This document shows, piece after piece, positions 15,870 to 24,592 of a DNA stretch of 64,000 nucleotides. Numbering within the stretch: position 1 is the first letter of the stretch; each line of letters starts with the position of its first letter. The notes beneath the pieces are model-generated. The model ran no database searches. It worked only from the letters and a program-made list of their open reading frames with translations, and was not told where the DNA came from. This DNA comes from Micromonospora musae (GTDB lineage Bacteria > Actinomycetota > Actinomycetes > Mycobacteriales > Micromonosporaceae): the NCBI RefSeq assembly GCF_003626635.1, contig NZ_RAZT01000017.1, forward strand, positions 1 to 64,000, given 5' to 3'. Made by a program: the position numbers and the translations under genes.

Positions 15870-16349
15870 GTGCACCACATGCCGTCACCCGCGCTCGCCG
15901 CCCTCGACGCCGCCGGCCTGCCCTACCGGCTGATCCGGCACGAGGCGGTGGCGAGCCTCGCGGAGGCCGCCGCCGTACGCGGGGTCGACGTGCCCGACGT
16001 GGTGAAGACGATCGTGGTGCGGCGCGGCCCGGACGACCACCTCTTCGTGCTCACCCCCGGTGGCCGCGTCATCTCCTGGCCGAAGCTGCGCACCCTGCTC
16101 GGCGTCAACCGCATCTCCATGCCGGACGCGGCGGCCGCGAAGGAGGCCACCGGCTACGAGCGCGGCACCATCACCCCGTTCGGCGCGACCACGGCCTGGC
16201 CGGTGATCGCCGACGAGCGGGTACGCGGCCGGACCATCACGCTCGGCGCGGGCGAGCACGGGTTGGCCGTGGCGGTCGACGCCGACGCGGCGCTGGACGT
16301 GCTGGGCGCGACCGTCGCCGACGTCACCGACCCCGAGCCCACCCGCTGA
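15870..16349 (+). CDS. YbaK/EbsC-type aminoacyl-tRNA deacylase
   Basis: A 159-aa single-domain protein of the YbaK/ProX editing family, which hydrolyses misacylated tRNAs such as Cys- or Ala-tRNA(Pro). Visible features are the N-terminal LDAAGLPYRLIRHEAVASLAEAA, the conserved Lys strand VPDVVKTIVVRR, and the glycine-rich TGYERGTITPFGA that shapes the substrate pocket. It acts in the cytoplasm. I chose the GTG at 15870, 5 nt after AGAGGGG; an ATG at 15879 is possible. Divergent from the FAD oxidoreductase gene and apparently monocistronic. Confidence 0.87.
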   Translation: MHHMPSPALAALDAAGLPYRLIRHEAVASLAEAAAVRGVDVPDVVKTIVVRRGPDDHLFVLTPGGRVISWPKLRTLLGVNRISMPDAAAAKEATGYERGTITPFGATTAWPVIADERVRGRTITLGAGEHGLAVAVDADAALDVLGATVADVTDPEPTR

Positions 16350-16403
16350 CCAGCGCCTCATCGGTAAGAGCCGATGGCGGTGGTCGTCGCCGCCCGGGCG
16401 ACA

Positions 16404-16416
16404 TAACGTGAAACCT
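16404..16416 (+). promoter_or_regulatory. Leaderless-type promoter of the DUF427 gene
   Basis: TAACGT (16404-16409) is followed by 7 nt and then the ATG at 16417. There is no Shine-Dalgarno. The upstream GTG at 16408 lies inside the -10 box, so it cannot be the start if this promoter is used. Confidence 0.55.
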
Positions 16417-16701
16417 ATGCCAAAGGCCGTCTGGAATGACCTGGTCGTCGCCGAGAGCGACGACACCGTCGTGGTGGAGGGGAACCACTACTTTCCCCGT
16501 TCCGCGCTGCGCGACGACGTGATCCGCGACTCCGACACCCACACCGTCTGCCCGTGGAAGGGCACCGCCTCGTACTACTCGCTGGAACACGACGGGCGTA
16601 CCAGCGCCGACGCGGTCTGGTACTACCCGGACCCGAAGCCGGACGCGGAGATGGTCCGCGACCGGGTCGCCTTCTGGAAGGACGTCCAGGTCGTCGAGTG
16701 A
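16417..16701 (+). CDS. DUF427 domain protein
   Basis: A 94-aa protein matching the DUF427 family throughout: KAVWNDLVVAESDDTVVVEG, NHYFPRSALR, THTVCPWKGTASYYSL and the C-terminal WYYPDPKPDAEMV. The invariant CPWKG-x-ASYY motif is intact. The fold is a small beta barrel of unknown activity, probably cytoplasmic. It is monocistronic with a leaderless-type start and ends at a bidirectional hairpin shared with the convergent transporter gene. Confidence 0.9.
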   Translation: MPKAVWNDLVVAESDDTVVVEGNHYFPRSALRDDVIRDSDTHTVCPWKGTASYYSLEHDGRTSADAVWYYPDPKPDAEMVRDRVAFWKDVQVVE

Positions 16702-16709
16702 CCGCCAGC

Positions 16710-16748
16710 GCGGCGCGGGGTCACCGTTCGTCGGCGACCCCGCGCCGC
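16710..16748. terminator. Bidirectional hairpin between DUF427 and MFS genes
   Basis: A perfect 13-bp stem GCGGCGCGGGGTC (16710-16722) pairs with 16736-16748 around a 13-nt loop, between two convergent genes. Confidence 0.75.
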
Positions 16749-16809
16749 CCCCGGCACACACCGCCACCGGCCCGCGGCGCTGCGGCGCACCGTCCCCACC
16801 GACGCCTGC

Positions 16810-18117
16810 TCAGCCCCGGTAGCGCCACGCCCTCGGTGCGGCCGGACCGGCGGTGACCAGCGCCGGGGTGGGCACGACGCCGCGCGGGCGGCGGCGCAGC
16901 GACAGGGACAGCCCGGCCGCGCCGATGGCCAGCGCCCCGGCGACGTACCAGGCCGACGTGTACTCCCCGAGCCGGTCGCGCACCAGCCCCGCGGCACTGG
17001 CGGCGAGCGCCGCGCCGAGCTGGTGGGAGGCGAAGACCCAGCCGAAGACGACAGGCGCGGCCGCACCGAAGTACTCGCGGCAGAGCGCCACTGTCGGCGG
17101 CACGGTGGCCACCCAGTCCAGCCCGTAGAAGACGATGAAGACGAGCATGCTCGGCTCGGTCGAGCCGCCGAAGAGGCTCGGCAGCAGGAGCAGCGACACG
17201 CCGCGCAGCGCGTAGTAGACCCCGAGCAGCACCCGGCTGTCGACCCGGTCGGTGAGCCAACCGGAGGCGATCGTGCCGACGATGTCGAAGAGCCCGACCA
17301 GCGCCAGCAGGCTGGCCGCCGTGGTCTCCGACATGCCGTGGTCGTGCGCGGCCGGCACGAAGTGCGTACCGACCAGCCCGTTGGTGGTCGCGCCGCAGAT
17401 CGCGAAGCCCCCCGCGAGCAGCCAGAACGGCCGCGTCCGGACGGCCTGGGCGAGCGCGCCGACCGCGCGGGCGGCGGCCCCGCCGGTCGCGGTCGGGGGC
17501 GGGGTGACCTCGGTCGCACCGTAGGCGGGCAGGCCGAGATCCGCCGGGTGCTCGCGCAGCAGCCAGACCACCAGCGGTACGACCACCAGCGCGGCCCCGG
17601 CCACGACGAGCGCCGCCATGCGCCAGCCGTGGTCGCGCACGAGCATGGCGAGCAGCGGCAGGAAGACCAGCTGCCCGGCCGCCCCGCCCGCGGTGAGCAC
17701 CCCGGTGACGAGGCCGCGGTGCTTGACGAACCAGCGCCCGGTCACGGTGGCCGCGAAGGCCAGCGCCATCGAGCCGGTGCCGAGCCCGACCAGAACGCCC
17801 CAGCAGAGGACGAGCTGCCAGCTCGCGGTCATGAACACGGTCAGGCCGCTGCCGGCAGCCACCAGCAGCAGCGCCACGGCGACCACCCGCCGGATGCCGA
17901 AGCGCTCCATCAGCGCGGCGGCGAACGGGGCGGTGAGCCCGTAGAGCAGCAGGTTGACCGAGACGGCGGCGGAGATCGTGGCGAGCGGCCAGCCGAACTC
18001 GGCATGCAGCGGGTGCAGCAGCACCGACGGGGTGGCCCGGAAGCCGGCCGCGCCGACCAGGGCGACGAAGGCGACGGCGGCGACGAGCCAGGCGGGATGC
18101 AGGCGGCGTGTGGTCAC
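16810..18117 (-). CDS. Major facilitator superfamily transporter
   Basis: A 435-aa permease with about twelve hydrophobic segments. The first is PAWLVAAVAFVALVGAAGF; a central hydrophilic loop (EVTPPPTATGGAAARA) separates the two halves. The loop 2-3 motif (ALMERFGIRR) and its second-half copy (WLTDRVDSRVLLG) are both visible. It resembles OFA/monocarboxylate-type MFS proteins; the substrate is unknown. I start it at the GTG at 18117, where the family usually begins (TTRRLHPAWLV). The frame is open further upstream to 18171, which would leave only 16 bp to the divergent regulator. That regulator probably controls it. Confidence 0.85.
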   Translation of the reverse strand: MTTRRLHPAWLVAAVAFVALVGAAGFRATPSVLLHPLHAEFGWPLATISAAVSVNLLLYGLTAPFAAALMERFGIRRVVAVALLLVAAGSGLTVFMTASWQLVLCWGVLVGLGTGSMALAFAATVTGRWFVKHRGLVTGVLTAGGAAGQLVFLPLLAMLVRDHGWRMAALVVAGAALVVVPLVVWLLREHPADLGLPAYGATEVTPPPTATGGAAARAVGALAQAVRTRPFWLLAGGFAICGATTNGLVGTHFVPAAHDHGMSETTAASLLALVGLFDIVGTIASGWLTDRVDSRVLLGVYYALRGVSLLLLPSLFGGSTEPSMLVFIVFYGLDWVATVPPTVALCREYFGAAAPVVFGWVFASHQLGAALAASAAGLVRDRLGEYTSAWYVAGALAIGAAGLSLSLRRRPRGVVPTPALVTAGPAAPRAWRYRG

Positions 18118-18187
18118 GGTATGAGTCTCGGCACCGGCCGACGCCACGACGAGTGGCCGGAAAGCCATCATGCGCAATAATCGGGCC

Positions 18188-19183
18188 ATGACCGATTCCC
18201 GGCACCGGATCGCCGTGCTCGCCCTCGATCATGTCGTCGGCCTCGACCTCGGCACCCCCGCGCAGGTCTTCGGCACCGCCCGCGACGCCGACCGCCGACG
18301 CGCCTACTCCGTCGAGGTCTGCACCCCGGGCCGCCGGCCGGTGCGGGCCACACCCGGCTTCCAGGTGCTCCCCGAACACGGCCTGGAGCTGCTGGAGACC
18401 GCCGACACGGTGATCGTGCCCGGGGTCCACGCCGGGTCGGCCATGACCGACGGCACGATCGAACCCGAGGTCTCCGCGGCGCTGCGCGCGGCGTACGAGC
18501 GGGGCGCCCGCATCATGTCGATCTGCACCGGCGCCTTCGTGCTCGCCGCCGCCGGGCTGCTCGACGGCCGCCGGGCCACCACCCACTGGGCGCACGCCGA
18601 GGAGTTCCACCGGCTGCACCCCCACGTCGACCTCGACCCGGACGTGCTCTTCGTCGACGACGACCGGGTGCTCACCTCGGCCGGGGTCGCCGCCGGGATC
18701 GACCTCTGCCTGCACGTCATCCGCACCGACCACGGCAGCGAGGTGGCCAACCGGGCGGCCCGCAGCTGCGTGGTCCCGCCGTGGCGGGAGGGCGGCCAGG
18801 CCCAGTACATCGAACATCCGGTGCCGAGGATGGCCGAGAGCAGCACCGCCCCCGCCCGGGAGTGGGCCCGGCAGCGGCTGCACGAGCCGGTCAGCCTGCG
18901 CGACCTGGCCGAACGATCCCGGATGAGCGTACGAACCTTCACCCGCCGGTTCCGCGCCGAGACCGGGCTGAGCCCGGCGCAGTGGCTGCTCCAGCAGCGC
19001 ACCGACCACGCCCGGCTGCTGCTGGAGACCACCGACCTGAGCATCGACCAGGTGGCCCGCCGCGCCGGCTTCGGCACCGCCGCCGCCCTGCGCCAGCAAC
19101 TGCACCAGCGCCTCGGCGTGCCCCCGTCGACGTACCGGCGCACCTTCCGCCAGCCGACGCCGACCGAACCGACCCCCGCCTAA
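18188..19183 (+). CDS. GlxA-family AraC-type transcription regulator
   Basis: A 331-aa regulator. Residues 5-180 form a DJ-1/PfpI-like (GATase1) sensor domain, with IAVLALDHVVGLDLGTPAQVF and the nucleophile-elbow segment IMSICTGAFVLAAAGLLDG, which keeps Cys. Residues 215-320 carry the double AraC helix-turn-helix (VSLRDLAERSRMSVRTFTRRF and LSIDQVARRAGFGTAAALRQQ). Such proteins respond to amines, amides or other small molecules. An AATAAT box lies 6 nt before the ATG at 18188. The divergent MFS gene is its likely target. Confidence 0.9.
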   Translation: MTDSRHRIAVLALDHVVGLDLGTPAQVFGTARDADRRRAYSVEVCTPGRRPVRATPGFQVLPEHGLELLETADTVIVPGVHAGSAMTDGTIEPEVSAALRAAYERGARIMSICTGAFVLAAAGLLDGRRATTHWAHAEEFHRLHPHVDLDPDVLFVDDDRVLTSAGVAAGIDLCLHVIRTDHGSEVANRAARSCVVPPWREGGQAQYIEHPVPRMAESSTAPAREWARQRLHEPVSLRDLAERSRMSVRTFTRRFRAETGLSPAQWLLQQRTDHARLLLETTDLSIDQVARRAGFGTAAALRQQLHQRLGVPPSTYRRTFRQPTPTEPTPA

Positions 19184-19309
19184 GCAGGCGAAGTCGGCGG
19201 TTCGGCGACCGCGACGCCACCACCACGGCCGCCGCCCCGGCGCGCTCACCAGGCCGCGGCCGGCGCCGCCCGGCGTGCCCCAGGTGACGGCCGGCCTGCC
19301 AGCCGCCGG

Positions 19310-19777
19310 TCAGCCGCGGCGGAGCATGCGCAGCTGCGCGAGATGCTTCGGCAGGTGCACGGTGGTGTGCAGGTCGAGGGTCCTGCCCCAGGGGAGGGTG
19401 TCTTCGACCCGCAGGTCGAAGCCCTCGCGCAAGTGGGTCTCGACCGGGGTCTCCGCGGCCAGCCCGAGCCGGTCGGTGAGCGTGCAGAGCTTCCCGCTGG
19501 TGGCGCGCAGCAGCGCGGCCAACCCGTCCAGGCCGCCGTGCTCCGCGACCAGGGCGTCCACCTGCGGGCGGTGGATGGTCTCCAGGTCGTAGTAGGCGAA
19601 CGGGGCGCCGGCCAGCACCGCCTCGGTCGCCGCCACCATCAGCTCGTCGTTGGCGGCCAGATGCGCCACGATCTGCTCCGCGCTCAGCTGCCCGGCCGGT
19701 GGCGGACCGAAGCCGCCCGCGTCGACCTCGGCGAGCACCTCCTCGTACGCGCGCCGCAGCTTCCCGCTCTCCACCAC
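19310..19777 (-). CDS. DinB/MDMPI-like metal-dependent protein
   Basis: A 155-aa helical protein resembling the DinB/maleylpyruvate isomerase N-terminal family. The first helix is LRRAYEEVLAEVDAG, then LSAEQIVAHLAANDELMVAATEAVLAG supplies one His of the usual metal triad. The C-terminal DLHTTVHLPKHLAQLRML supplies others. Such proteins often use thiol cofactors such as mycothiol in actinobacteria. The start is uncertain: two adjacent GTG codons (19777, 19774) precede ESGKLRRAYEE, and the longer frame is Pro/Arg-rich. No operon partners. Confidence 0.7.
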   Translation of the reverse strand: MVESGKLRRAYEEVLAEVDAGGFGPPPAGQLSAEQIVAHLAANDELMVAATEAVLAGAPFAYYDLETIHRPQVDALVAEHGGLDGLAALLRATSGKLCTLTDRLGLAAETPVETHLREGFDLRVEDTLPWGRTLDLHTTVHLPKHLAQLRMLRRG

Positions 19778-19883
19778 CCCAGTCAACCCCGCGCCGGCCC
19801 GCCGATCACGCGGTTGCGGCACCCGGTTCACCCGGACGGGCGGCCCCGGCGCCACCACCACGTGATCGGCTCGGGCGGCGGTG

Positions 19884-21836
19884 TCAGCGGCGACCCTGAC
19901 GTGAGCGGAGATAGTCGGCGACGACGTACTCGCCGAGGTCGTCCGGGTCCGGGGTGAACATCCGCCCCTTCGACCGGCGGGCCACCGCGTCGACGAAGCG
20001 GCGCAGCCCCGGGTCGTCGCCGAGCATGAACAGGTTCAACGTCGCCCGATACCGGGCCAGCCGATCCACCTCACGGATCGTCGCCTCGATCGTCTCCGGC
20101 AGCGGCGGCCAGTGGAAGTACGCCTCCCCGTCGTCCGGGTCGAGGTGCGCGGTCGGCTCCCCGTCGGTGACCACCAGGACCACCGGCTCGGCGTCCGGGT
20201 GCCGGCGCAGGTGCCGCCCCGCCAGCCGCAGCGCGTGCTGAAGGTTCGTGCCCTGCTCCATCACCGGCTCGACGGCCGCCAACTCCTGCTGGGTCAGCGG
20301 CATCGCCTCCCGGCCGAACCCGATGATCTGGAGCGCGTCCTGCGGGAACCGGGTCGCCATCAGGTGCGACAGGGCCAGCGCCGTCTGCTTCATCGGCCCC
20401 CAACGCCCCTGCGAGATCATCGAGTACGACAGGTCGACGCAGAGCGCCACCGCCGCCGAGGAACGCCGCTCGGTCTCCATCACCTCGAAGTCGTCGACCG
20501 CGAGCCGCACGGGCACCGACGGACCGGCCCGGCGTACCGCCCGGGTGAGCGTGCGCACGACGTCCAGCGGCTGTTCGTCGCCGTACTCCCAGGGCCGGGA
20601 GGCGCCGCTCACCTCGCCGGCGGCCCCCGCCGAACGCAGGTCGTGCTGACCGCGCGGCCCGGCCGTCAGGTCGGCGAAGACCCGCCGCAGGGCGGTGCCG
20701 CCGAGCCGGCGCAGCGCCTTCGGGCTCAGCGTCAGCCCCTCGGCGTCCCGGGTCACCCAGCCCTGCCGGCGCAGCTCCCGCTCCAGCTCCCGCAGCCGGC
20801 GCACGTCGTCGGCCGCGTCCCGCCCGAGCGTACGGGCGACCGCCTCCACGTCGACGTCGTCCAGCGTCGCCCCCGGGTGCTCCTGGTCGAGCTGGTCGAG
20901 CAGGTCGTCCAGGTCGGCCAGCTCCTCGAGCGCGCCGGCCGCCTCGCCGTAGTCGAGGGGCCGGTCACCGCGCACCCGCTCGCCCCGCCCCCAACCCAGA
21001 TCGGGCCGGAGCGCCCGAAGCTGGGCGTCGAGCTGCGACATCTCCCCGGCCAGCCGCTCGCCGAGCGACTGGCGCATGAGCCCGGCCAACTCCTCGCGCT
21101 GCCGGTCGGAGAGCGAACGCATCAGCCGCTCCCCGGCCGCCGCCCGGCGGGCCAGCACGTCGACCAGCTCGTCGACGTCCTTCGGCTGCTCCGGGAAGAA
21201 CTCGCCGTGCCGGCGCATGAACTCGGCGAAAGCGTCGGCGGTCTCCTCCGAGCGGGCGTGCCGGGCCAGCAGGTCGTTCAGGTCGCCCATCATCTCGGCG
21301 AGCCGCTGCTGGGTCGCCGGATCGGCGCTCGCCCGGACCGCGTCCCGCAGACCCGCGAACCGTTGCCCGAGCACGTCGTCGCGGAGCCCGTCGAGGATCT
21401 GCTGGTAGCTGCGGCGGGCCTCGTCGCTGGCCCACTGGTAGCCGGATAGCTCCTGCACGGCGCGGGCGGTGGAGCGGGGCAGATTGTCCAGCACCGCCTC
21501 GGCGAAGCGTGCCGCGTCGTCCTCTCGACCGCGCAGCTCGTCGCGCTCGGCCGCGAGCGCCTGGTCGAGCAGGGCCCGGGACCGGGTCACCGCCCCGTCC
21601 AGGTCGCCCCGACGCAGCGCCTCCCGGCGCAACCGTCGCGCCCGGGCGGCCAGCTCGTCCAGCCCGCGGCGCCCGTCGGGACCCCGGCGCAGCAGGTCGC
21701 GCAGCGCCTCCCGCAGGCTGCCGCCGGTCAGCACCTCGGCGCCGACCGCGTCGACGGCCTCGCGTACGTCGTACGGGGGCGCGAGCGGGTCCGGCCCGCC
21801 GCGCCACTGCCCGTACCGGAACCGGTTGCCGGCCAT
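19884..21836 (-). CDS. VWA domain protein of a chelatase-like pair
   Basis: A 650-aa protein. The first 400 residues are helical and charged (several predicted coiled-coil stretches such as LRRLRELERELRRQG). The C-terminal 220 residues are a von Willebrand A domain whose metal-ion site starts at CVDLSYSMISQG (DxSxS) and continues with the T in MEQGTNLQ and the D in VVTDGEP. It is the Mg-chelatase D-like partner of the AAA+ ATPase encoded 2 nt upstream (Rv0959/Rv0958 type). The pair probably remodels or inserts a metal into an unknown client. No chlorophyll or cobalamin genes are near. Confidence 0.85.
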   Translation of the reverse strand: MAGNRFRYGQWRGGPDPLAPPYDVREAVDAVGAEVLTGGSLREALRDLLRRGPDGRRGLDELAARARRLRREALRRGDLDGAVTRSRALLDQALAAERDELRGREDDAARFAEAVLDNLPRSTARAVQELSGYQWASDEARRSYQQILDGLRDDVLGQRFAGLRDAVRASADPATQQRLAEMMGDLNDLLARHARSEETADAFAEFMRRHGEFFPEQPKDVDELVDVLARRAAAGERLMRSLSDRQREELAGLMRQSLGERLAGEMSQLDAQLRALRPDLGWGRGERVRGDRPLDYGEAAGALEELADLDDLLDQLDQEHPGATLDDVDVEAVARTLGRDAADDVRRLRELERELRRQGWVTRDAEGLTLSPKALRRLGGTALRRVFADLTAGPRGQHDLRSAGAAGEVSGASRPWEYGDEQPLDVVRTLTRAVRRAGPSVPVRLAVDDFEVMETERRSSAAVALCVDLSYSMISQGRWGPMKQTALALSHLMATRFPQDALQIIGFGREAMPLTQQELAAVEPVMEQGTNLQHALRLAGRHLRRHPDAEPVVLVVTDGEPTAHLDPDDGEAYFHWPPLPETIEATIREVDRLARYRATLNLFMLGDDPGLRRFVDAVARRSKGRMFTPDPDDLGEYVVADYLRSRQGRR

Positions 21837-21838
21837 GC

Positions 21839-23323
21839 TCAGCCCCGACCGCCGTAGACGGTGCGGCCGGAGTCGGTCACGTCCTTACCGAGCCGGCGGG
21901 TCAGGTGCAGCCCCTCCAGCACGAACTCGACCCCGGCGGCGGCCTCCGCCGGAGTGGGCGCGTCGCCCATCCCGAGCCGGTCCAGCACCTTCGCGAGCCC
22001 CGGCACCGTACCCACCTGCCGCAGCAGGTCGGCGGAGCCGACCAACTCGCCGGTCTCGATCACGGTGCCCTCGGCGACCAGGTCGGTGAAGCCGGAGAGG
22101 TCCAACCCCGCCAGCCGGGCCCGGAACGTCTCGGCCGTCGCGGTACGCAGCAGGTGGGCCAGGATCTCGACCTCCCGCCCCTCCTCGCCGCTCTCGAACT
22201 CGACCTTCCCGCGCAGCGTCGACGTCACCGAGACGGCGTCCCCGACCCGGGCGACGGCGGCCTCGGCGCGTACCGCCTCGTCGCCGGGGCCGGAGCCGGA
22301 ACCGGAGCGAGAGGCCGAGTCGGCGGCGAGCAGGGCGGCCCGGCGCAGCGCGGCGGCGGCCACGGTCTCGGCGGCGGCGATCGCGAACCGGGCGGAGACG
22401 CCGGAACGCGGATCCACCGACGGCGACTCGCGCACCGTACGGGCGAACCGGGCCAGCACCTCCAGCACGTGCTCCGGCACCTCGGCGACCAGGTCGGCCT
22501 CCTGCCGGATCAGGGCCAGCTCCAGCTCCAGCTCGACCGGGTAGTGGGTGCGGATCTCCGCACCGAACCGGTCCTTGAGCGGAGTGATGATCCGGCCCCG
22601 GTTGGTGTAGTCCTCCGGGTTGGCGCTCGCCACCAGCAGCAGGTCCAGGGGCAGCCGCAGCTGGTAGCCGCGGACCTGAATGTCCCGCTCCTCCAGCACG
22701 TTGAGCAGCGCCACCTGGATCCGCTCGGCCAGGTCGGGCAGCTCGTTGACGGCGAAGATGCCGCGGTTCGTCCGCGGCACCAGACCGAAGTGGATCGTCT
22801 CGGGGTCGCCGAGGGTCCGCCCCTCGGCGATCCGGATCGGGTCGACATCGCCGATCAGGTCGCCGACGCTGGTGTCCGGGGTGGCGAGCTTCTCGCCGTA
22901 CCGCATCGAGCGGTGCAGCCAGCCGACCGGAAGATCGTCGCCGGCCTCGGCGACCCGGGCGCGGGACGCCGGAGTGAGCGGGTGCAGGGGGTGCTCGTTG
23001 AGCACCGAACCGGCGATGACCGGGGTCCACTCGTCCAGCAGCGCCGCGAGCGAGCGGATCAGCCGGGTCTTGCCCTGGCCCCGCTCACCGAGGAGCACCA
23101 GGTCGTGCCCGGCGAGCAGGGCCCGCTCGACCTCGGGCAGGACGGTGTCCTCGTAGCCGACGATGCCGGGGAAACGGTCCGCGCCGGTGCGCATCCGGGC
23201 GATGAGATTGTCTCGGAGTTCCTGCTTGACGGTGCGGTATCGGTGGCCGGCCGCGCGCAGCTCGCCGAGCGTACGGGGCAGGTCGGCCGGTGGAACCGGG
23301 ATTACCGGGTTGGGCGCAGTCAC
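21839..23323 (-). CDS. Mg-chelatase I-like AAA+ ATPase
   Basis: A 494-aa AAA+ protein. Walker A is GERGQGKT near residue 80; further AAA motifs are RGIFAVNELPDLAERIQVALLN, the sensor-1 strand LLLVASANPED and the arginine-finger segment PLKDRFGAEIRTHYP. The C-terminal third is specific to this family. It works with the VWA protein encoded immediately downstream, an ATPase-driven chelatase or MoxR-like chaperone pair. The GTG at 23323 follows TAGCGT (-10) by 7 nt, a leaderless signal, so I prefer it to the in-frame GTG at 23332, which lies within the promoter. Confidence 0.87.
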   Translation of the reverse strand: MTAPNPVIPVPPADLPRTLGELRAAGHRYRTVKQELRDNLIARMRTGADRFPGIVGYEDTVLPEVERALLAGHDLVLLGERGQGKTRLIRSLAALLDEWTPVIAGSVLNEHPLHPLTPASRARVAEAGDDLPVGWLHRSMRYGEKLATPDTSVGDLIGDVDPIRIAEGRTLGDPETIHFGLVPRTNRGIFAVNELPDLAERIQVALLNVLEERDIQVRGYQLRLPLDLLLVASANPEDYTNRGRIITPLKDRFGAEIRTHYPVELELELALIRQEADLVAEVPEHVLEVLARFARTVRESPSVDPRSGVSARFAIAAAETVAAAALRRAALLAADSASRSGSGSGPGDEAVRAEAAVARVGDAVSVTSTLRGKVEFESGEEGREVEILAHLLRTATAETFRARLAGLDLSGFTDLVAEGTVIETGELVGSADLLRQVGTVPGLAKVLDRLGMGDAPTPAEAAAGVEFVLEGLHLTRRLGKDVTDSGRTVYGGRG

Positions 23324-23336
23324 CCGACCCACGCTA
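23324..23336 (-). promoter_or_regulatory. Leaderless-type promoter of the AAA+/VWA operon
   Basis: Minus-strand TAGCGT (23331-23336) with a 7-nt gap to the GTG at 23323; no Shine-Dalgarno. The box lies 12 nt from the terminator of the upstream unit (23348-23381). Confidence 0.55.
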
Positions 23337-23347
23337 GCGCGCGGCGG

Positions 23348-23381
23348 GTGGGGGTGCCCGCCCGTTGCCGGGCACCCCCAC
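23348..23381 (-). terminator. Hairpin after the membrane protein gene
   Basis: A perfect 13-bp stem GTGGGGGTGCCCG (23348-23360) / 23369-23381 with an 8-nt loop, starting 8 nt past the stop at 23390 on the minus strand. It insulates the AAA+/VWA operon. Confidence 0.8.
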
Positions 23382-23389
23382 TCCCACCC

Positions 23390-24466
23390 TCAGCCACGAC
23401 CGCAGCGGCGGCAGGCGCCCCGGCGACGCAGGTGGTAGGCGTACGTGGCCAGGCCCAGCGCCGGACCCCAGGCGGGCCAGAGCAGCATCGGCCCGGTGGC
23501 CAGGTTGAGACCGTCACCTCCGGCCAGCTCCCAGAACCGAGGGTTCGCGACCAGCCCCAGCGTGGCCGCGGTGACCGCGATCACCACCAGGGTGGCCGGG
23601 ATCACCGCGAGCCGGACGGGCACCCGGCGGCCGGCCAGGCCGAGCATCCAGCGGGGGAAGCGCTCACCCCACCGCTGTACCAGGCCGAGGGTGAGGACGG
23701 CGCCGACGGTGGCGAACGCGCCCAGCCCGAACCCGGCCCAGACGGCACCGTTCTCCTGCATCTCGGTGAGGAAGTCACGGGAGATGCCGAGCGGAACGCC
23801 GGCCGCCCAGGCGAAGCGGGTCACCGCGTACGCCAGTGGGATGGCGGCGGCGATGCCGGCGGCCCACCGGCCCCAGCGGGCGGCGGCGGCCGGGCTGGTC
23901 CAGCCGCGTGCGGCGTCGCCGCGCCCGCAGGCGAGGCACGCCTCCGCGGTGCGCCGCTGCCAGACCAGCACCGCGCCGGCCAGCAGCAGGCCCGCGATCA
24001 CCGCGGCGAAGCGGGCGAAGAGCGGCCAGGTGAAGACCTCGGAGTAGTCGACGGGCGGCCAGCCGAACGGAGCGCCGATGATCAGCATCGGGGCGTAACC
24101 GAGCATGACCAGCACCCGGGCATCCGGGACGACCAGGGCCAGGAACGCCGCGACCGCCCAGCCGTACCCGGCGAGCAGCAGTCGCAGCGGTCGGGGCGTG
24201 CTGGTCGTGGGGCGGCTCATGGCCAGCGCGGCGACCGCGGCGGTGAGCAGCAGGAGGGCGAAGAGCGGCGGTCCGACGTCGACCGGGACCAGCCGGAGCA
24301 GGTTCACGTCGCCGTGCGGGTCGTTCGCGCCGAACGGGTAGCCGGCACCGGTGATCGTGGCGAGCAGGGCGAGGACGCCCCAGAGGCCGAGCCAGCCGGC
24401 GGCGAGCGGGGCGAGCCGGTCGGGCGGGCGGGTGGTCGGGCGAGGTGGCGCATCGGTGATCGTCAT
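23390..24466 (-). CDS. Multi-pass membrane protein downstream of a two-component system
   Basis: A 358-aa protein with about eight hydrophobic segments, for example LAAGWLGLWGVLALLATITG and FAAVIAGLLLAGAVLVW. A conserved-looking loop carries GYPFGANDPHGDVNLL. Two cysteine pairs (CLACG mid-protein, CRRCG at the very end) may bind zinc on the cytoplasmic side. I do not recognise a transport or enzyme family. It lies 126 nt after the response regulator gene in the same direction and is a plausible target or member of that signalling unit. The gap contains no evident terminator. Confidence 0.72.
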   Translation of the reverse strand: MTITDAPPRPTTRPPDRLAPLAAGWLGLWGVLALLATITGAGYPFGANDPHGDVNLLRLVPVDVGPPLFALLLLTAAVAALAMSRPTTSTPRPLRLLLAGYGWAVAAFLALVVPDARVLVMLGYAPMLIIGAPFGWPPVDYSEVFTWPLFARFAAVIAGLLLAGAVLVWQRRTAEACLACGRGDAARGWTSPAAAARWGRWAAGIAAAIPLAYAVTRFAWAAGVPLGISRDFLTEMQENGAVWAGFGLGAFATVGAVLTLGLVQRWGERFPRWMLGLAGRRVPVRLAVIPATLVVIAVTAATLGLVANPRFWELAGGDGLNLATGPMLLWPAWGPALGLATYAYHLRRRGACRRCGRG

Positions 24467-24592
24467 ACGCTCAGCCTCGGCCGGTACGCCGTGGAAACCC
24501 TCCCGTGCGCCGGTGAACCCGCTCCCCCACCCGAGGGAGCCGGCGCTCCGCCGGGCGGACGCACATCGGTGTCCGCGCCGCGAAGGCGACCG

